Shown: positions 1 through 5,014 of the stretch, one piece after another
Position numbering within the stretch: the stretch's first letter is position 1
Layout: every line of letters starts with the position of its first letter
Assembly: GCA_002375765.1 (NCBI GenBank)
Contig: DFMV01000072.1
Location: 19,049 to 25,781 of the forward strand
DNA from: Rhizobiales bacterium UBA3584
GTDB taxonomy: Bacteria; Pseudomonadota; Alphaproteobacteria; Rhizobiales; Devosiaceae
Direction of reading: 5' to 3'
DNA: 6,733 nucleotides
Translations under genes and position numbers: made by a program
The notes under the pieces: generated by a model
Seen by the model: the letters and a program-made list of their open reading frames with translations, nothing else
Told to the model about the DNA's origin: nothing
Databases searched by the model: none

Positions 1-200
1 TGCACGAATTCGCAGGTCATGCCCGTGTGTTCGCAGATGGCGTTGCCCAGGTCGATTTCAAATCCGGCCAGCTCGCCGGCGTCGTTGACGAAATTCCAGG
101 GCGCGTATGCACCCTCGGTGCCAATCCGCAGGGTTTCCTGGGCGTTGGCGGCTGTTGAAAGTGCTGCCAGAGCGGCAGCCGCGAGTATCACCTTTTTCAT
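1..200 (-). CDS. Periplasmic polar amino-acid-binding protein of an ABC importer (N-terminal part, runs off the left edge)
   Basis: Only the first 66 codons are present. The ATG at 200-198 is preceded by AAAGGGAA about 9 nt upstream. Residues 1-20 form a Sec signal peptide: a KK charge pair, an Ala/Leu-rich core and an ANA-Q cleavage site. The mature start (ETLRIGTEGAYAPWNF) and the following segment GELAGFEIDLGNAIC match the first lobe of the HisJ/ArgT (lysine-arginine-ornithine, histidine) binding proteins. Cys56 and Cys63 are seven apart, like the disulfide pair of HisJ/LAO proteins. The protein should capture a basic or polar amino acid in the periplasm and deliver it to inner-membrane permeases. 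It lies 68 bp downstream of the ATPase gene on the same strand, so the two form an operon; permease genes are expected just left of the window. The exact ligand cannot be read from this fragment. Confidence 0.93.
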   Translation of the reverse strand, partial: MKKVILAAAALAALSTAANAQETLRIGTEGAYAPWNFVNDAGELAGFEIDLGNAICEHTGMTCEFV

Positions 201-231
201 ATGTCGAGTTCCCTTTGTTGGTTGGTGAGGC

Positions 232-270
232 GACCGGGTCCCTTTTTGCATGATGGTTGCCGCCCCGGTC
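232..270 (-). repeat. Inverted repeat between the ATPase and binding-protein genes
   Basis: GACCGGG (232-238) is exactly complementary to CCCGGTC (264-270), leaving a 25-nt loop. Read on the minus strand, the stem begins within the ATPase stop codon (TGA, 271-269) and ends before the binding-protein ribosome site. No T-tract follows, so it is not an intrinsic terminator. Intercistronic hairpins at this kind of position often stabilise the downstream message and allow more binding protein than ATPase to be made. The long loop makes the structure uncertain. Confidence 0.3.
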
Positions 271-1036
271 AGGCGTGACCCGCGGCGCTCAGGAACTGGC
301 GCAGCCGGTCGGATTTGGTGGCGCCGAAGACTTCATCGACTGTGCCCTGTTCCTCGATCTTGCCCAGATGGAGGAAGACGACCTTGTCGGAGACTTCGCG
401 CGCAAATTTCATGTCGTGGGTGACAAGGATCATGGTGCGGCCTTCATCGGCCAGCATCTTTATGACGCCCAGCACCTCGACTTCGAGTTCCGGATCGAGC
501 GCCGAAGTGGGCTCGTCGAACAACATGAGTGTGGGATTGATGCAGAGCGCGCGCGCAATGGCGGCACGCTGCTGCTGGCCGCCCGACAGCTGGGCGGGAA
601 AGGCTTCGGCCTTGGCCGCGATGCCCACCTTGTCGAGCAGGGCAAGCGCCTGTTCGCGCACTTCTTCCCTGTTACGCTTTTGAACGAGGAGCGGTGCTTC
701 CATGACGTTTTCGAGGATCGTCATGTGCGACCAGAGATTGAATGACTGGAACACCATGCCGAGCTTGGAGCGGATACGGCGCAATTGAGATGCGTCGGTG
801 GGGTGACGGTCGGGACCTTCGGCCGAAAGCGACACGTGCTCGCCATCGATGGTCACGTCTCCCCGGTTGGGGATTTCGAGCATGTTGATGCAGCGCAAAA
901 GGGTGGACTTTCCCGAACCTGACGACCCGATGAGCGAGACCACGTCGCCGCCCATGGCACCAAGCGAAACGCCCTTGAGAACTTCAAGACTGCCAAAGGA
1001 CTTGTGGAGGTCCGTGATCTCCAGAATTTGCGTCAT
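269..1036 (-). CDS. HisP-type ATP-binding subunit of a polar amino-acid ABC transporter
   Basis: This 255-residue cytoplasmic ATPase powers amino-acid import together with the binding protein downstream. All ABC motifs are intact: Walker A GSSGSGKST at 37-45, Q-loop Gln97, signature LSGGQQQR at 150-157, Walker B LMLFDE at 170-175, D-loop SALD at 178-181 and switch His207. The stretch FNLWSHMTILENVMEAP (about 99-115) and the C-terminal FLHLGKIEEQG are typical of HisP/OccP/AotP proteins, and the length is close to HisP (257). The ATG at 1036 was chosen because MTQILEITDLHKSFG is the normal family start. The frame is open further upstream to 1159, but those extra residues look nothing like an ABC N-terminus. 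The best ribosome site, AAGGGG, is about 14 nt upstream, a rather long spacing. It is the first gene of the minus-strand operon. Paralogues for histidine, octopine or arginine cannot be separated from sequence alone, so no symbol is given. Confidence 0.95.
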   Translation of the reverse strand: MTQILEITDLHKSFGSLEVLKGVSLGAMGGDVVSLIGSSGSGKSTLLRCINMLEIPNRGDVTIDGEHVSLSAEGPDRHPTDASQLRRIRSKLGMVFQSFNLWSHMTILENVMEAPLLVQKRNREEVREQALALLDKVGIAAKAEAFPAQLSGGQQQRAAIARALCINPTLMLFDEPTSALDPELEVEVLGVIKMLADEGRTMILVTHDMKFAREVSDKVVFLHLGKIEEQGTVDEVFGATKSDRLRQFLSAAGHA

Positions 1037-1083
1037 TCGGTACGGGTTTACCCCTTGTTGGTTTTGCCGAGCCCGCTGCAGTT

Positions 1084-1102
1084 CCCCATTACCCCGATGG
1101 GG
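1084..1102 (-). repeat. Short GC-rich hairpin in the 5' leader of the transporter operon
   Basis: CCCCAT (1084-1089) pairs with ATGGGG (1097-1102) around a 7-nt loop. It lies about 50 nt upstream of the ATPase start, so it would be in the leader RNA if the promoter is farther upstream. No T-run follows. Its role is unknown. Confidence 0.3.
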
Positions 1103-1147
1103 GCCGCCCACACAAACAGGAAACCAGAAAGCGCCGCGATACAAAAG

Positions 1148-1177
1148 CGAAAACGACAATCTCGTGTCGCTTTTTCG
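1148..1177. repeat. Terminator- or attenuator-like hairpin in the divergent intergenic region
   Basis: CGACA (1154-1158) pairs with TGTCG (1165-1169) around the loop ATCTCG. The stem is extended by AAAA (1150-1153) with TTTT (1171-1174), and by CG (1148-1149) with CG (1176-1177), each across a single-base bulge. The A-run before and T-run after the stem give it the look of a bidirectional intrinsic terminator. It lies between two divergent genes, where no gene end needs one. It could be an attenuator in the leader of the minus-strand transporter operon or insulate the two promoters. Confidence 0.35.
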
Positions 1178-1179
1178 AC

Positions 1180-1217
1180 CAAACGGTAAAAACTACGCGC
1201 GGGGCGATAACCGTTTG
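1180..1217. promoter_or_regulatory. 8-bp-arm inverted repeat, possible paired regulator half-sites
   Basis: CAAACGGT (1180-1187) and ACCGTTTG (1210-1217) are perfect inverted copies. Their centres are 30 bp apart, close to three helical turns. Such an arrangement can bind a regulator cooperatively. It lies upstream of both the transporter operon and the diguanylate cyclase gene. No known operator consensus is recognised. Confidence 0.35.
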
Positions 1218-1228
1218 AATACCAGTCC

Positions 1229-1257
1229 GCCAAGTTGATTTCCGCTGTCAACTTGGC
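1229..1257. promoter_or_regulatory. Perfect 10-bp dyad, candidate operator
   Basis: GCCAAGTTGA (1229-1238) and TCAACTTGGC (1248-1257) are perfectly complementary around the 9-nt spacer TTTCCGCTG. No T-tract follows on either strand, so an operator is more likely than a terminator. The minus-strand hexamer TTGACA (1251-1246) falls inside the right arm and could be a -35 element for the transporter operon, but no good -10 lies at 16-18 bp. A GTG at 1260, directly after the dyad, is in frame with the downstream gene but has no ribosome site. Confidence 0.4.
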
Positions 1258-1301
1258 CGGTGCTAAGGTCCGGCGGGACGCAAACGAGATTCGCCGGCAC
1301 C

Positions 1302-2453
1302 ATGGGTTTCGACTACAATTCGCTTCTGATGGCCTCAGGCGCAGCGGGGATTGCGCTTTGTTTCACGCTGATGAGTTCGTGGCTGCGCGAGCGTGGGTCG
1401 ACATTCCTTCTCACCTGGGCGCTGTGTATCGCCATCATCATCGCAGCGATCGTCGCCTTTTCGGTTTTCCACAGCACCGTCAACGTGCTGCATTCCATGC
1501 TTGCCGGCGTGTTGCTCACCACAGCCTTTGCGATCAGTTACGGTGGATTTACCCAGTTCAGCACCGGACGGTTTGCAAGTGGACCGGTTGTTGTTCTGGC
1601 CGTCGTCAGCGCCGCACCGATCATTGTGAGCGGCGCTTTTGGATTTGACGGGCTGAGCTTTGTTTTCATCAACGCGATGAGCGCGTTGCTCCTGGGGTTC
1701 TGCGGCTATCAGTACTGGACGGCACGGGCGGAATCTCCCGGTCCGATCACGGCTATTGCCGCATTGCACTGGATGCTGACACTTTCCTATGTGTTTTGCG
1801 TGATCGTCGTCGCCGCGGAAACGCCGCTCTATCTCGATGGCCGAGTGCCCGACAACTGGGCCGAAGCCCTTAATCTGATGGTTTCAGTGATCGCGCTTAC
1901 CGGGATCGGCGGGCTGTTCGTCACGGTGCATCAGGAGCGCATCAGCCGCAGGCATCGCGATGCATCATTGATCGATCCCCTGACCGGGTTGAACAACCGA
2001 CGGGCGCTTTTCGAGAGATTTCCCGATGGTCTTGTGCCGCAGGGGGCCGGACTGATCGTTTTCGACCTCGACGATTTCAAGGGGCTCAACGACCGGCATG
2101 GCCATGCGTTCGGCGATACAGTGTTGCGCAGTTTCGCGCGCATGGTGGAGGAAAACTGCCGCGCGGAGGATATGGCCGTGCGGCTGGGCGGCGAGGAATT
2201 CGTTCTGGTGCTGCCGCAAAGCTCGGCCACCCATGCACTGGCACTGGCCGAACGCATCCGCAGCATAATGGGCCGGATGATCCATACCATGGACAACCAG
2301 CCGGTGATCTGTACGGTCAGCGCCGGCGTTGCGATGGCCGAAAAGCCCGGGCTGAGCCTCGATACGCTGATCCGCAAGGCGGACAATGCGCTCTATCTCT
2401 CAAAGCGCTCGGGGCGCAACCGCGTGTCGCAAACGGCTTCTTCAGCGGCTTGA
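1302..2453 (+). CDS. Membrane-anchored diguanylate cyclase (GGDEF domain)
   Basis: This 383-residue inner-membrane protein should make cyclic di-GMP from two GTP. The N-terminal ~210 residues are very hydrophobic and look like about seven membrane segments (approximately 7-27, 33-56, 61-83, 94-114, 117-139, 148-172 and 189-209), with no recognised sensor domain. A short basic linker (SRRHRD) leads into the GGDEF domain: DPLTGLNNRR at 225-234, the metal-binding DLDDF at 255-259 and the active-site GGEEF at 296-300. RAED at 287-290 lies five residues before GGEEF, the position of the allosteric I-site (RxxD), so product inhibition is likely. No EAL domain is present. The ATG at 1302 was chosen; a GTG at 1260 would add 14 residues but lacks a ribosome site. 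The ATG itself has only a weak purine stretch (GAGA) upstream. The gene is divergent from the transporter operon and converges on sseA, with 5 bp between the stop codons. Confidence 0.93.
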   Translation: MGFDYNSLLMASGAAGIALCFTLMSSWLRERGSTFLLTWALCIAIIIAAIVAFSVFHSTVNVLHSMLAGVLLTTAFAISYGGFTQFSTGRFASGPVVVLAVVSAAPIIVSGAFGFDGLSFVFINAMSALLLGFCGYQYWTARAESPGPITAIAALHWMLTLSYVFCVIVVAAETPLYLDGRVPDNWAEALNLMVSVIALTGIGGLFVTVHQERISRRHRDASLIDPLTGLNNRRALFERFPDGLVPQGAGLIVFDLDDFKGLNDRHGHAFGDTVLRSFARMVEENCRAEDMAVRLGGEEFVLVLPQSSATHALALAERIRSIMGRMIHTMDNQPVICTVSAGVAMAEKPGLSLDTLIRKADNALYLSKRSGRNRVSQTASSAA

Positions 2454-2458
2454 TGACC

Positions 2459-3298
2459 CTATCGCGCCGGGCCTGTTTCGACCGGCGCATCGTCGCGTCC
2501 GCCCCATTCGGTCCATGAGCCGTCATACAGCGCGACCTTTTCGGCGCCGATGGTGTCGAGCGCCAGGGCCAGAACCGCGGCGGTCACGCCCGATCCGCAT
2601 GAGGTGATGACCGGCCTTGCCGGATCGATACCGGCGGCGCGGATGGCTTTTTCCAGTTCAGCGTCCGGCTTGAGCGCGCCATCGGCAATGAGCGCGTCAA
2701 AGGGCAGGTTACGGCTCTGCGGGATATGGCCCGATCTGAGCCCGGCGCGCGGCTCGGGCGTGTCGCCTGTAAAGCGGGCCGCGCCGCGGGCGTCGAGAAT
2801 CTGGTGGCCCGCCTGGCTGGCGGCCAGAACCTCATCGAAGCCGGCGACGGCACCGCTGTCGAATTTCGCATCGAATGCTGCCGGCGGCGCGACCGAATCG
2901 CCGGTTTCGAGCGGGCGATTTTCGGCTCGCCATCTCGGCCCGCCGCCCGCGAGAATTTTGACCTCGCGCGCGCCCATGACCGTGAAGGTCCACCAGGCGC
3001 GCGGGGCCGAAAAAAGCCCCGCTTCGTCGTAAACGACAAGGACTTTGTCCGAAGCGATGCCCAGCGCGCCGGCCATTGCGGAAAAGGTCTCGGCATCCGG
3101 CAGCATGTGGGGCAGGCCCGATGAGAGGTCGGCGTTTTTGTCGAGATCGAAAAAGACTGCGCCGGGGATGTGACCGGCGAGATATTCAGCGTGCGCGTTA
3201 CGCCCGGAATTGGGCATGTGCCAGGAGGCATCGATCACCTGGACATCGGGATCATCGAGATGGTCGGCCAACCATTGTGTGGTGACGAAACGGGACAT
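2459..3298 (-). CDS. sseA: 3-Mercaptopyruvate sulfurtransferase (tandem rhodanese)
   Basis: The 279-residue product has two rhodanese domains, an inactive N-terminal one (about 8-125) and a catalytic one (about 153-270), matching the ~281 residues of E. coli SseA. The active loop CGSGVT (234-239, Cys234) is the mercaptopyruvate type; thiosulfate rhodaneses carry CRKGVT instead. Other family marks are GHIPGAVFFDLD (42-53), DEAGLFSAPRAWW (91-103), SGHIPQSRNLPF (189-200) and a C-terminal YDGSWTEWG. The enzyme moves sulfur from 3-mercaptopyruvate to thiols or cyanide, releasing pyruvate, in cysteine catabolism or sulfur-donor chemistry. ATG 3298-3296 has an AAGGAG site with good spacing, and that site overlaps the TAA stop of the upstream nucleoside hydrolase gene. 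With a 10-bp gap, the two genes should be translationally linked in one operon. The stop is 5 bp from that of the converging diguanylate cyclase. Confidence 0.95.
   Translation of the reverse strand: MSRFVTTQWLADHLDDPDVQVIDASWHMPNSGRNAHAEYLAGHIPGAVFFDLDKNADLSSGLPHMLPDAETFSAMAGALGIASDKVLVVYDEAGLFSAPRAWWTFTVMGAREVKILAGGGPRWRAENRPLETGDSVAPPAAFDAKFDSGAVAGFDEVLAASQAGHQILDARGAARFTGDTPEPRAGLRSGHIPQSRNLPFDALIADGALKPDAELEKAIRAAGIDPARPVITSCGSGVTAAVLALALDTIGAEKVALYDGSWTEWGGRDDAPVETGPAR
2464..2488. repeat. GC-rich hairpin at the convergent gene junction
   Basis: GCGCCGG (2464-2470) pairs perfectly with CCGGCGC (2482-2488) around an 11-nt loop. It begins 11 nt after the cyclase stop codon and lies inside the last codons of sseA. 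No T-tract follows. It could mark the 3' end of the cyclase message or be a chance result of GC-rich coding sequence. Confidence 0.25.
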
Positions 3299-3308
3299 GG
3301 ATTTCTCC

Positions 3309-4250
3309 TTAGGGCAGGCGCGCGATGCGGTCTGTTAGAAGCGCGTAGAACGCATCGGAATCGCCTGAACGGATGAACGTCGCGTTGCGCGGGCGGTCGG
3401 TGACGTGCCAGTAATCGGCGACCGTCATGCCGCGTGTCAAAGGGCTGGCGCATTCGATTTCGACATTGCACAGCCGGCCCTTGAAAATCTCGGGTGCGAT
3501 CATGTAGGCGGTGACGCAGGGATCGTGGAGTGGGGCGCCGGGCCAGCCGTATTTTTCAAGATCGAAGCGCTCGGAAAAGCCCAGCATTGCAGCAACCGCC
3601 TCGCCCGAGCGGTTGCTGATGGCCCGGAACGCTTCGACGCGCTCGGGGGTGCCGATCATCTGATGGGTGACATCGAGCGGCATCATGGTGATTGGTGCGC
3701 CGCATTTGAGCACGGTCTGGGCGGCTTCGGGATCGACATAGATATTGAATTCAGCGGCCGGGGTGATGTTGCCGACCTCGAAATAGGCACCACCCATCAG
3801 GACGATTTCCTGGATGCGGGCGGCGATGTCGGGGGCTTTGACCAACGCCATGGCGAGATTGGTCAGCGGGCCGAGCGCACAAAGCGTGACCGTTTTTTCC
3901 GGCTCGCGCCGAATCGTGTCGATGATGAAATCGACGCCGTGCTTGGCCTCGAGGCGCAGTTTGGGCTCGGGCAGGTCGGGGCCGTCCAGCCCGGTCTGAC
4001 CGTGGACGTGCTCGGCGGTAACCAACTCGCGCATGAGGGGGCGGGCGCATCCGGCATAGACCGGAACATCGCGGCGTCCGGAGAGTTCAACCACCTTGAG
4101 GGCGTTCTTGGCGTTCTGGGCAAGACCCACATTGCCGGCCACGGCCACGATGCCGAGCGTTTCGATCTCCTCGGGGCTGGCCAATGCCAAAAGGATGGCG
4201 ACGGCGTCGTCCTGGCCGGGGTCGGTGTCGATGATGATCTTGCGTGCCAA
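3309..4250 (-). CDS. Inosine-uridine-preferring nucleoside hydrolase family (nucleoside N-ribohydrolase)
   Basis: The 313-residue cytoplasmic enzyme should cleave nucleosides to ribose and free base. It carries the family signature IIIDTDPGQDDA at 5-16, whose aspartates (D8, D10, D14, D15) bind Ca2+ and activate water. Further family marks are HGQTGLDG at 83-90, ALGPLTNLA at 125-133, VLMGGA at 150-155, EFNIYVDPEAA at 167-177 and LHDP at 241-244, which supplies the His and Asp of the active site. Length is normal for RihA/RihB/IunH (about 310-320). The start is TTG (4250-4248): GGAGG at 4261-4257 lies six bases upstream, and translation begins directly at the family N-terminus. It is the first gene of the operon with sseA. 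Its promoter must lie in the region shared with rirA, next to the first IRO-like box. Preference for purine or pyrimidine nucleosides cannot be decided here. Confidence 0.95.
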   Translation of the reverse strand: MARKIIIDTDPGQDDAVAILLALASPEEIETLGIVAVAGNVGLAQNAKNALKVVELSGRRDVPVYAGCARPLMRELVTAEHVHGQTGLDGPDLPEPKLRLEAKHGVDFIIDTIRREPEKTVTLCALGPLTNLAMALVKAPDIAARIQEIVLMGGAYFEVGNITPAAEFNIYVDPEAAQTVLKCGAPITMMPLDVTHQMIGTPERVEAFRAISNRSGEAVAAMLGFSERFDLEKYGWPGAPLHDPCVTAYMIAPEIFKGRLCNVEIECASPLTRGMTVADYWHVTDRPRNATFIRSGDSDAFYALLTDRIARLP

Positions 4251-4256
4251 GGTGAG

Positions 4257-4261
4257 CCTCC
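4257..4261 (-). promoter_or_regulatory. Shine-Dalgarno that fixes a TTG start
   Basis: On the minus strand GGAGG lies six bases before the TTG of the nucleoside hydrolase gene. No ATG or GTG is nearby in the correct frame, so this site decides the start. Confidence 0.75.
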
Positions 4262-4335
4262 AGGTCGTGTCGTTTGCGGCGCGATCCTAGTCATGGCGCG
4301 GGAAAAGGGAAGGGGCGTGGTGCGGCGTTAAAACA

Positions 4336-4350
4336 TGAAATGTACAGTCA
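4336..4350 (+). promoter_or_regulatory. IRO-like iron-responsive operator 1, upstream of rirA
   Basis: The sequence TGAAATGTACAGTCA fits the rhizobial iron-responsive operator pattern TGA-N9-TCA bound by RirA. It sits in the divergent region between the nucleoside hydrolase operon and rirA, 8 bp upstream of a TTGACA hexamer. It is part of a 39-bp stretch (4328-4366) that recurs downstream of rirA at 4971-5009 with 29 identical positions. The degenerate motif alone would be weak evidence; the duplication and the location beside rirA make it credible. It could serve autoregulation of rirA and also the divergent operon. Confidence 0.65.
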
Positions 4351-4357
4351 GCTTTTC

Positions 4358-4383
4358 TTGACATAGTTTAGAATTGTTATAAT
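4358..4383 (+). promoter_or_regulatory. rirA promoter candidate with closely spaced consensus hexamers
   Basis: TTGACA (4358-4363) and TATAAT (4378-4383) both match the sigma-70 consensus perfectly, but are only 14 bp apart instead of 16-18. TTTCTT at 4354-4359 would give 18 bp with the same -10. The TATAAT is likely real in this GC-rich context, predicting a start near 4390 and an untranslated leader of about 80 nt. The close spacing may make the promoter depend on regulators. Confidence 0.55.
4367..4383 (+). promoter_or_regulatory. ICE/Irr-box-like dyad over the rirA -10 region
   Basis: TTTAGAATTGTTATAAT resembles the iron control element recognised by Irr (a TTTAGAA...TTCTAAA-type dyad). 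The left arm is exact and the right arm matches 5 of 7. It covers the TATAAT, so Irr binding would block the promoter. Because AT-rich promoter DNA can mimic this motif, the call is tentative. Confidence 0.35.
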
Positions 4384-4398
4384 CTTTGACGGCAGCGC

Positions 4399-4473
4399 AT
4401 GAAGCGATATTGTGCGTTCTGTTCAAGATTCTCCGGCGCTTTGGCGCTTTCAATGACAGGGCATGCCCCATGA
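4399..4473 (+). CDS. Possible 24-codon leader peptide overlapping the rirA start
   Basis: An ATG at 4399 opens a 24-residue frame that ends in TGA at 4471-4473, overlapping the rirA ATG in the sequence ATGA. It lies wholly within the predicted rirA leader. Near its N-terminus it encodes YCAFC, a CxxC pair. A second in-frame ATG at 4453 would give a six-residue version ending at the same stop. No Shine-Dalgarno is seen before 4399, only about 9 nt after the predicted transcript start, so translation is unproven. The stop-start overlap would allow coupling to rirA. It may equally be a chance frame. Confidence 0.25.
   Translation: MKRYCAFCSRFSGALALSMTGHAP
4435..4450 (+). repeat. Tandem octamer in the rirA leader
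   Basis: GGCGCTTT occurs twice back to back (4435-4442 and 4443-4450), about 20 nt upstream of the rirA start codon. It may be a small local duplication; no function is recognised. Confidence 0.5.
4459..4468 (+). promoter_or_regulatory. Palindrome containing the rirA ribosome site
   Basis: GGGCATGCCC is a perfect 10-bp palindrome one base before the rirA ATG at 4470. The only plausible Shine-Dalgarno, AGGG at 4458-4461 (8-nt spacing), lies in its left arm. Pairing within this element, or between two transcripts, could limit access of ribosomes. Ten-bp palindromes also occur by chance in GC-rich DNA. Confidence 0.3.
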
Positions 4474-4925
4474 GACTGACCCGCCAGACAAGCTATGCCG
4501 TTCGGACGCTGATGTATTGCGCCATCAACGCGCCCGATCTTTCGCGCGTGGCCGATATCGCCAAGGCTTACGGGATTTCGGAGTTGTTCCTGTTCAAGCT
4601 GATCAAGCCGCTTGTGGAAAACGACATTCTGGAGACGGTGCGGGGCCGTCATGGCGGCGTCCGCCTTGCGCGTCCCGCAGCGGAAATCACCCTGCTCGAC
4701 GTCATTTCGCTGACCGAAGAAAATTTTGCGCTGGCGGAATGTTTCGAAGGCGGAGAAACCAGTTGTCCGCTGGTCGGCGGATGCGAGCTCAATGCCGCCC
4801 TGCACGAAGCGCTCGAGGCGTTCTTTGCGGTTTTGCGCTCCTACACGATCGCCGATCTCACCGACAAGCGCCGTGCCATGCGCTCGCGTCTGGGTATCGA
4901 GATGCTGGGCCTGGAGCTGAACTAG
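4470..4925 (+). CDS. rirA: RirA, Rrf2-family iron-responsive transcriptional repressor
   Basis: The 151-residue protein is an Rrf2-family repressor that binds a [4Fe-4S] cluster when iron is plentiful and then represses iron-uptake genes at IRO boxes. The start MRLTRQTSYAVRTLMYCA is the usual RirA N-terminus. A winged helix follows, with recognition region SRVADIAKAYGISELFLFK (25-43) and the wing ETVRGRHGGVRLARPA (55-70). The cluster cysteines are Cys91, Cys99 and Cys105 in AECFEGGETSCPLVGGC, the spacing and positions of characterised rhizobial RirA. The C-terminal helix LHEALEAFFAVL matches dimer helices of the family. The frame extends upstream to a TTG at 4386, but that start falls at the predicted transcript start and adds non-homologous residues, so ATG 4470 was chosen. 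The gene is divergent from the nucleoside hydrolase operon and flanked by two IRO-like boxes, suggesting autoregulation. Confidence 0.96.
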   Translation: MRLTRQTSYAVRTLMYCAINAPDLSRVADIAKAYGISELFLFKLIKPLVENDILETVRGRHGGVRLARPAAEITLLDVISLTEENFALAECFEGGETSCPLVGGCELNAALHEALEAFFAVLRSYTIADLTDKRRAMRSRLGIEMLGLELN

Positions 4926-4951
4926 CCTTCCCCAACGGATTCTGATTCTCG

Positions 4952-4965
4952 GCGAAAAATTTCGC
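4952..4965 (+). repeat. AT-centred palindrome after rirA
   Basis: GCGAAA (4952-4957) and TTTCGC (4960-4965) form an inverted repeat around AA. It lies 26 bp after the rirA stop and 13 bp before the second IRO-like box. No T-tract follows, so it is a poor terminator. It might be an accessory operator or chance. Confidence 0.25.
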
Positions 4966-4978
4966 AGGGCTTAAAATA

Positions 4979-4993
4979 TGATCTTTACAGTCA
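4979..4993 (+). promoter_or_regulatory. IRO-like iron-responsive operator 2, downstream of rirA
   Basis: TGATCTTTACAGTCA fits TGA-N9-TCA and lies in a copy of the rirA upstream stretch. TTAAAA, ATGA, TACAGTCA, TTTT and ATAG are shared at identical spacing. TTTACA (4984-4989) inside the box and TAGACA (5007-5012) form a possible -35 and -10 with 17 bp between them, so a bound repressor would cover the promoter. No protein gene follows on the plus strand before the strong terminator at 5042-5084. The box therefore appears to control a short RNA or to be the remnant of a lost gene's promoter. Confidence 0.6.
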
Positions 4994-5014
4994 TGTTTTG
5001 ATGGGATAGACACG

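Noticed and set aside
1037..1159. N-terminal extension of the HisP-type ATPase
   Set aside because: The added 41 residues do not resemble any ABC protein N-terminus and have no upstream ribosome site; the ATG at 1036 gives the standard length and start.
1048..1251. Minus-strand 67-codon frame in the transporter leader
   Set aside because: It has a TTG start inside the 10-bp dyad, no ribosome site and no recognisable features; only chance openness is supported.
1246..1251. TTGACA on the minus strand as the -35 of the transporter operon
   Set aside because: No acceptable -10 occurs at 16-18 bp (GGACTG or similar); the nearest TATTCA is about 24 bp away, so a promoter is not called.
2550..3032. 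Plus-strand 160-codon frame opposite sseA
   Set aside because: It is antisense to a complete tandem rhodanese gene and is Ala/Arg/Ser-rich, as is typical of a complementary frame.
3405..4331. Plus-strand 308-codon open frame
   Set aside because: It is antisense to the nucleoside hydrolase, whose motifs are all intact; its composition is that of a codon-shadow frame.
4386..4469. Upstream TTG start for rirA adding 28 residues
   Set aside because: It overlaps the predicted transcript start and adds residues absent from RirA proteins, which begin MRLT.
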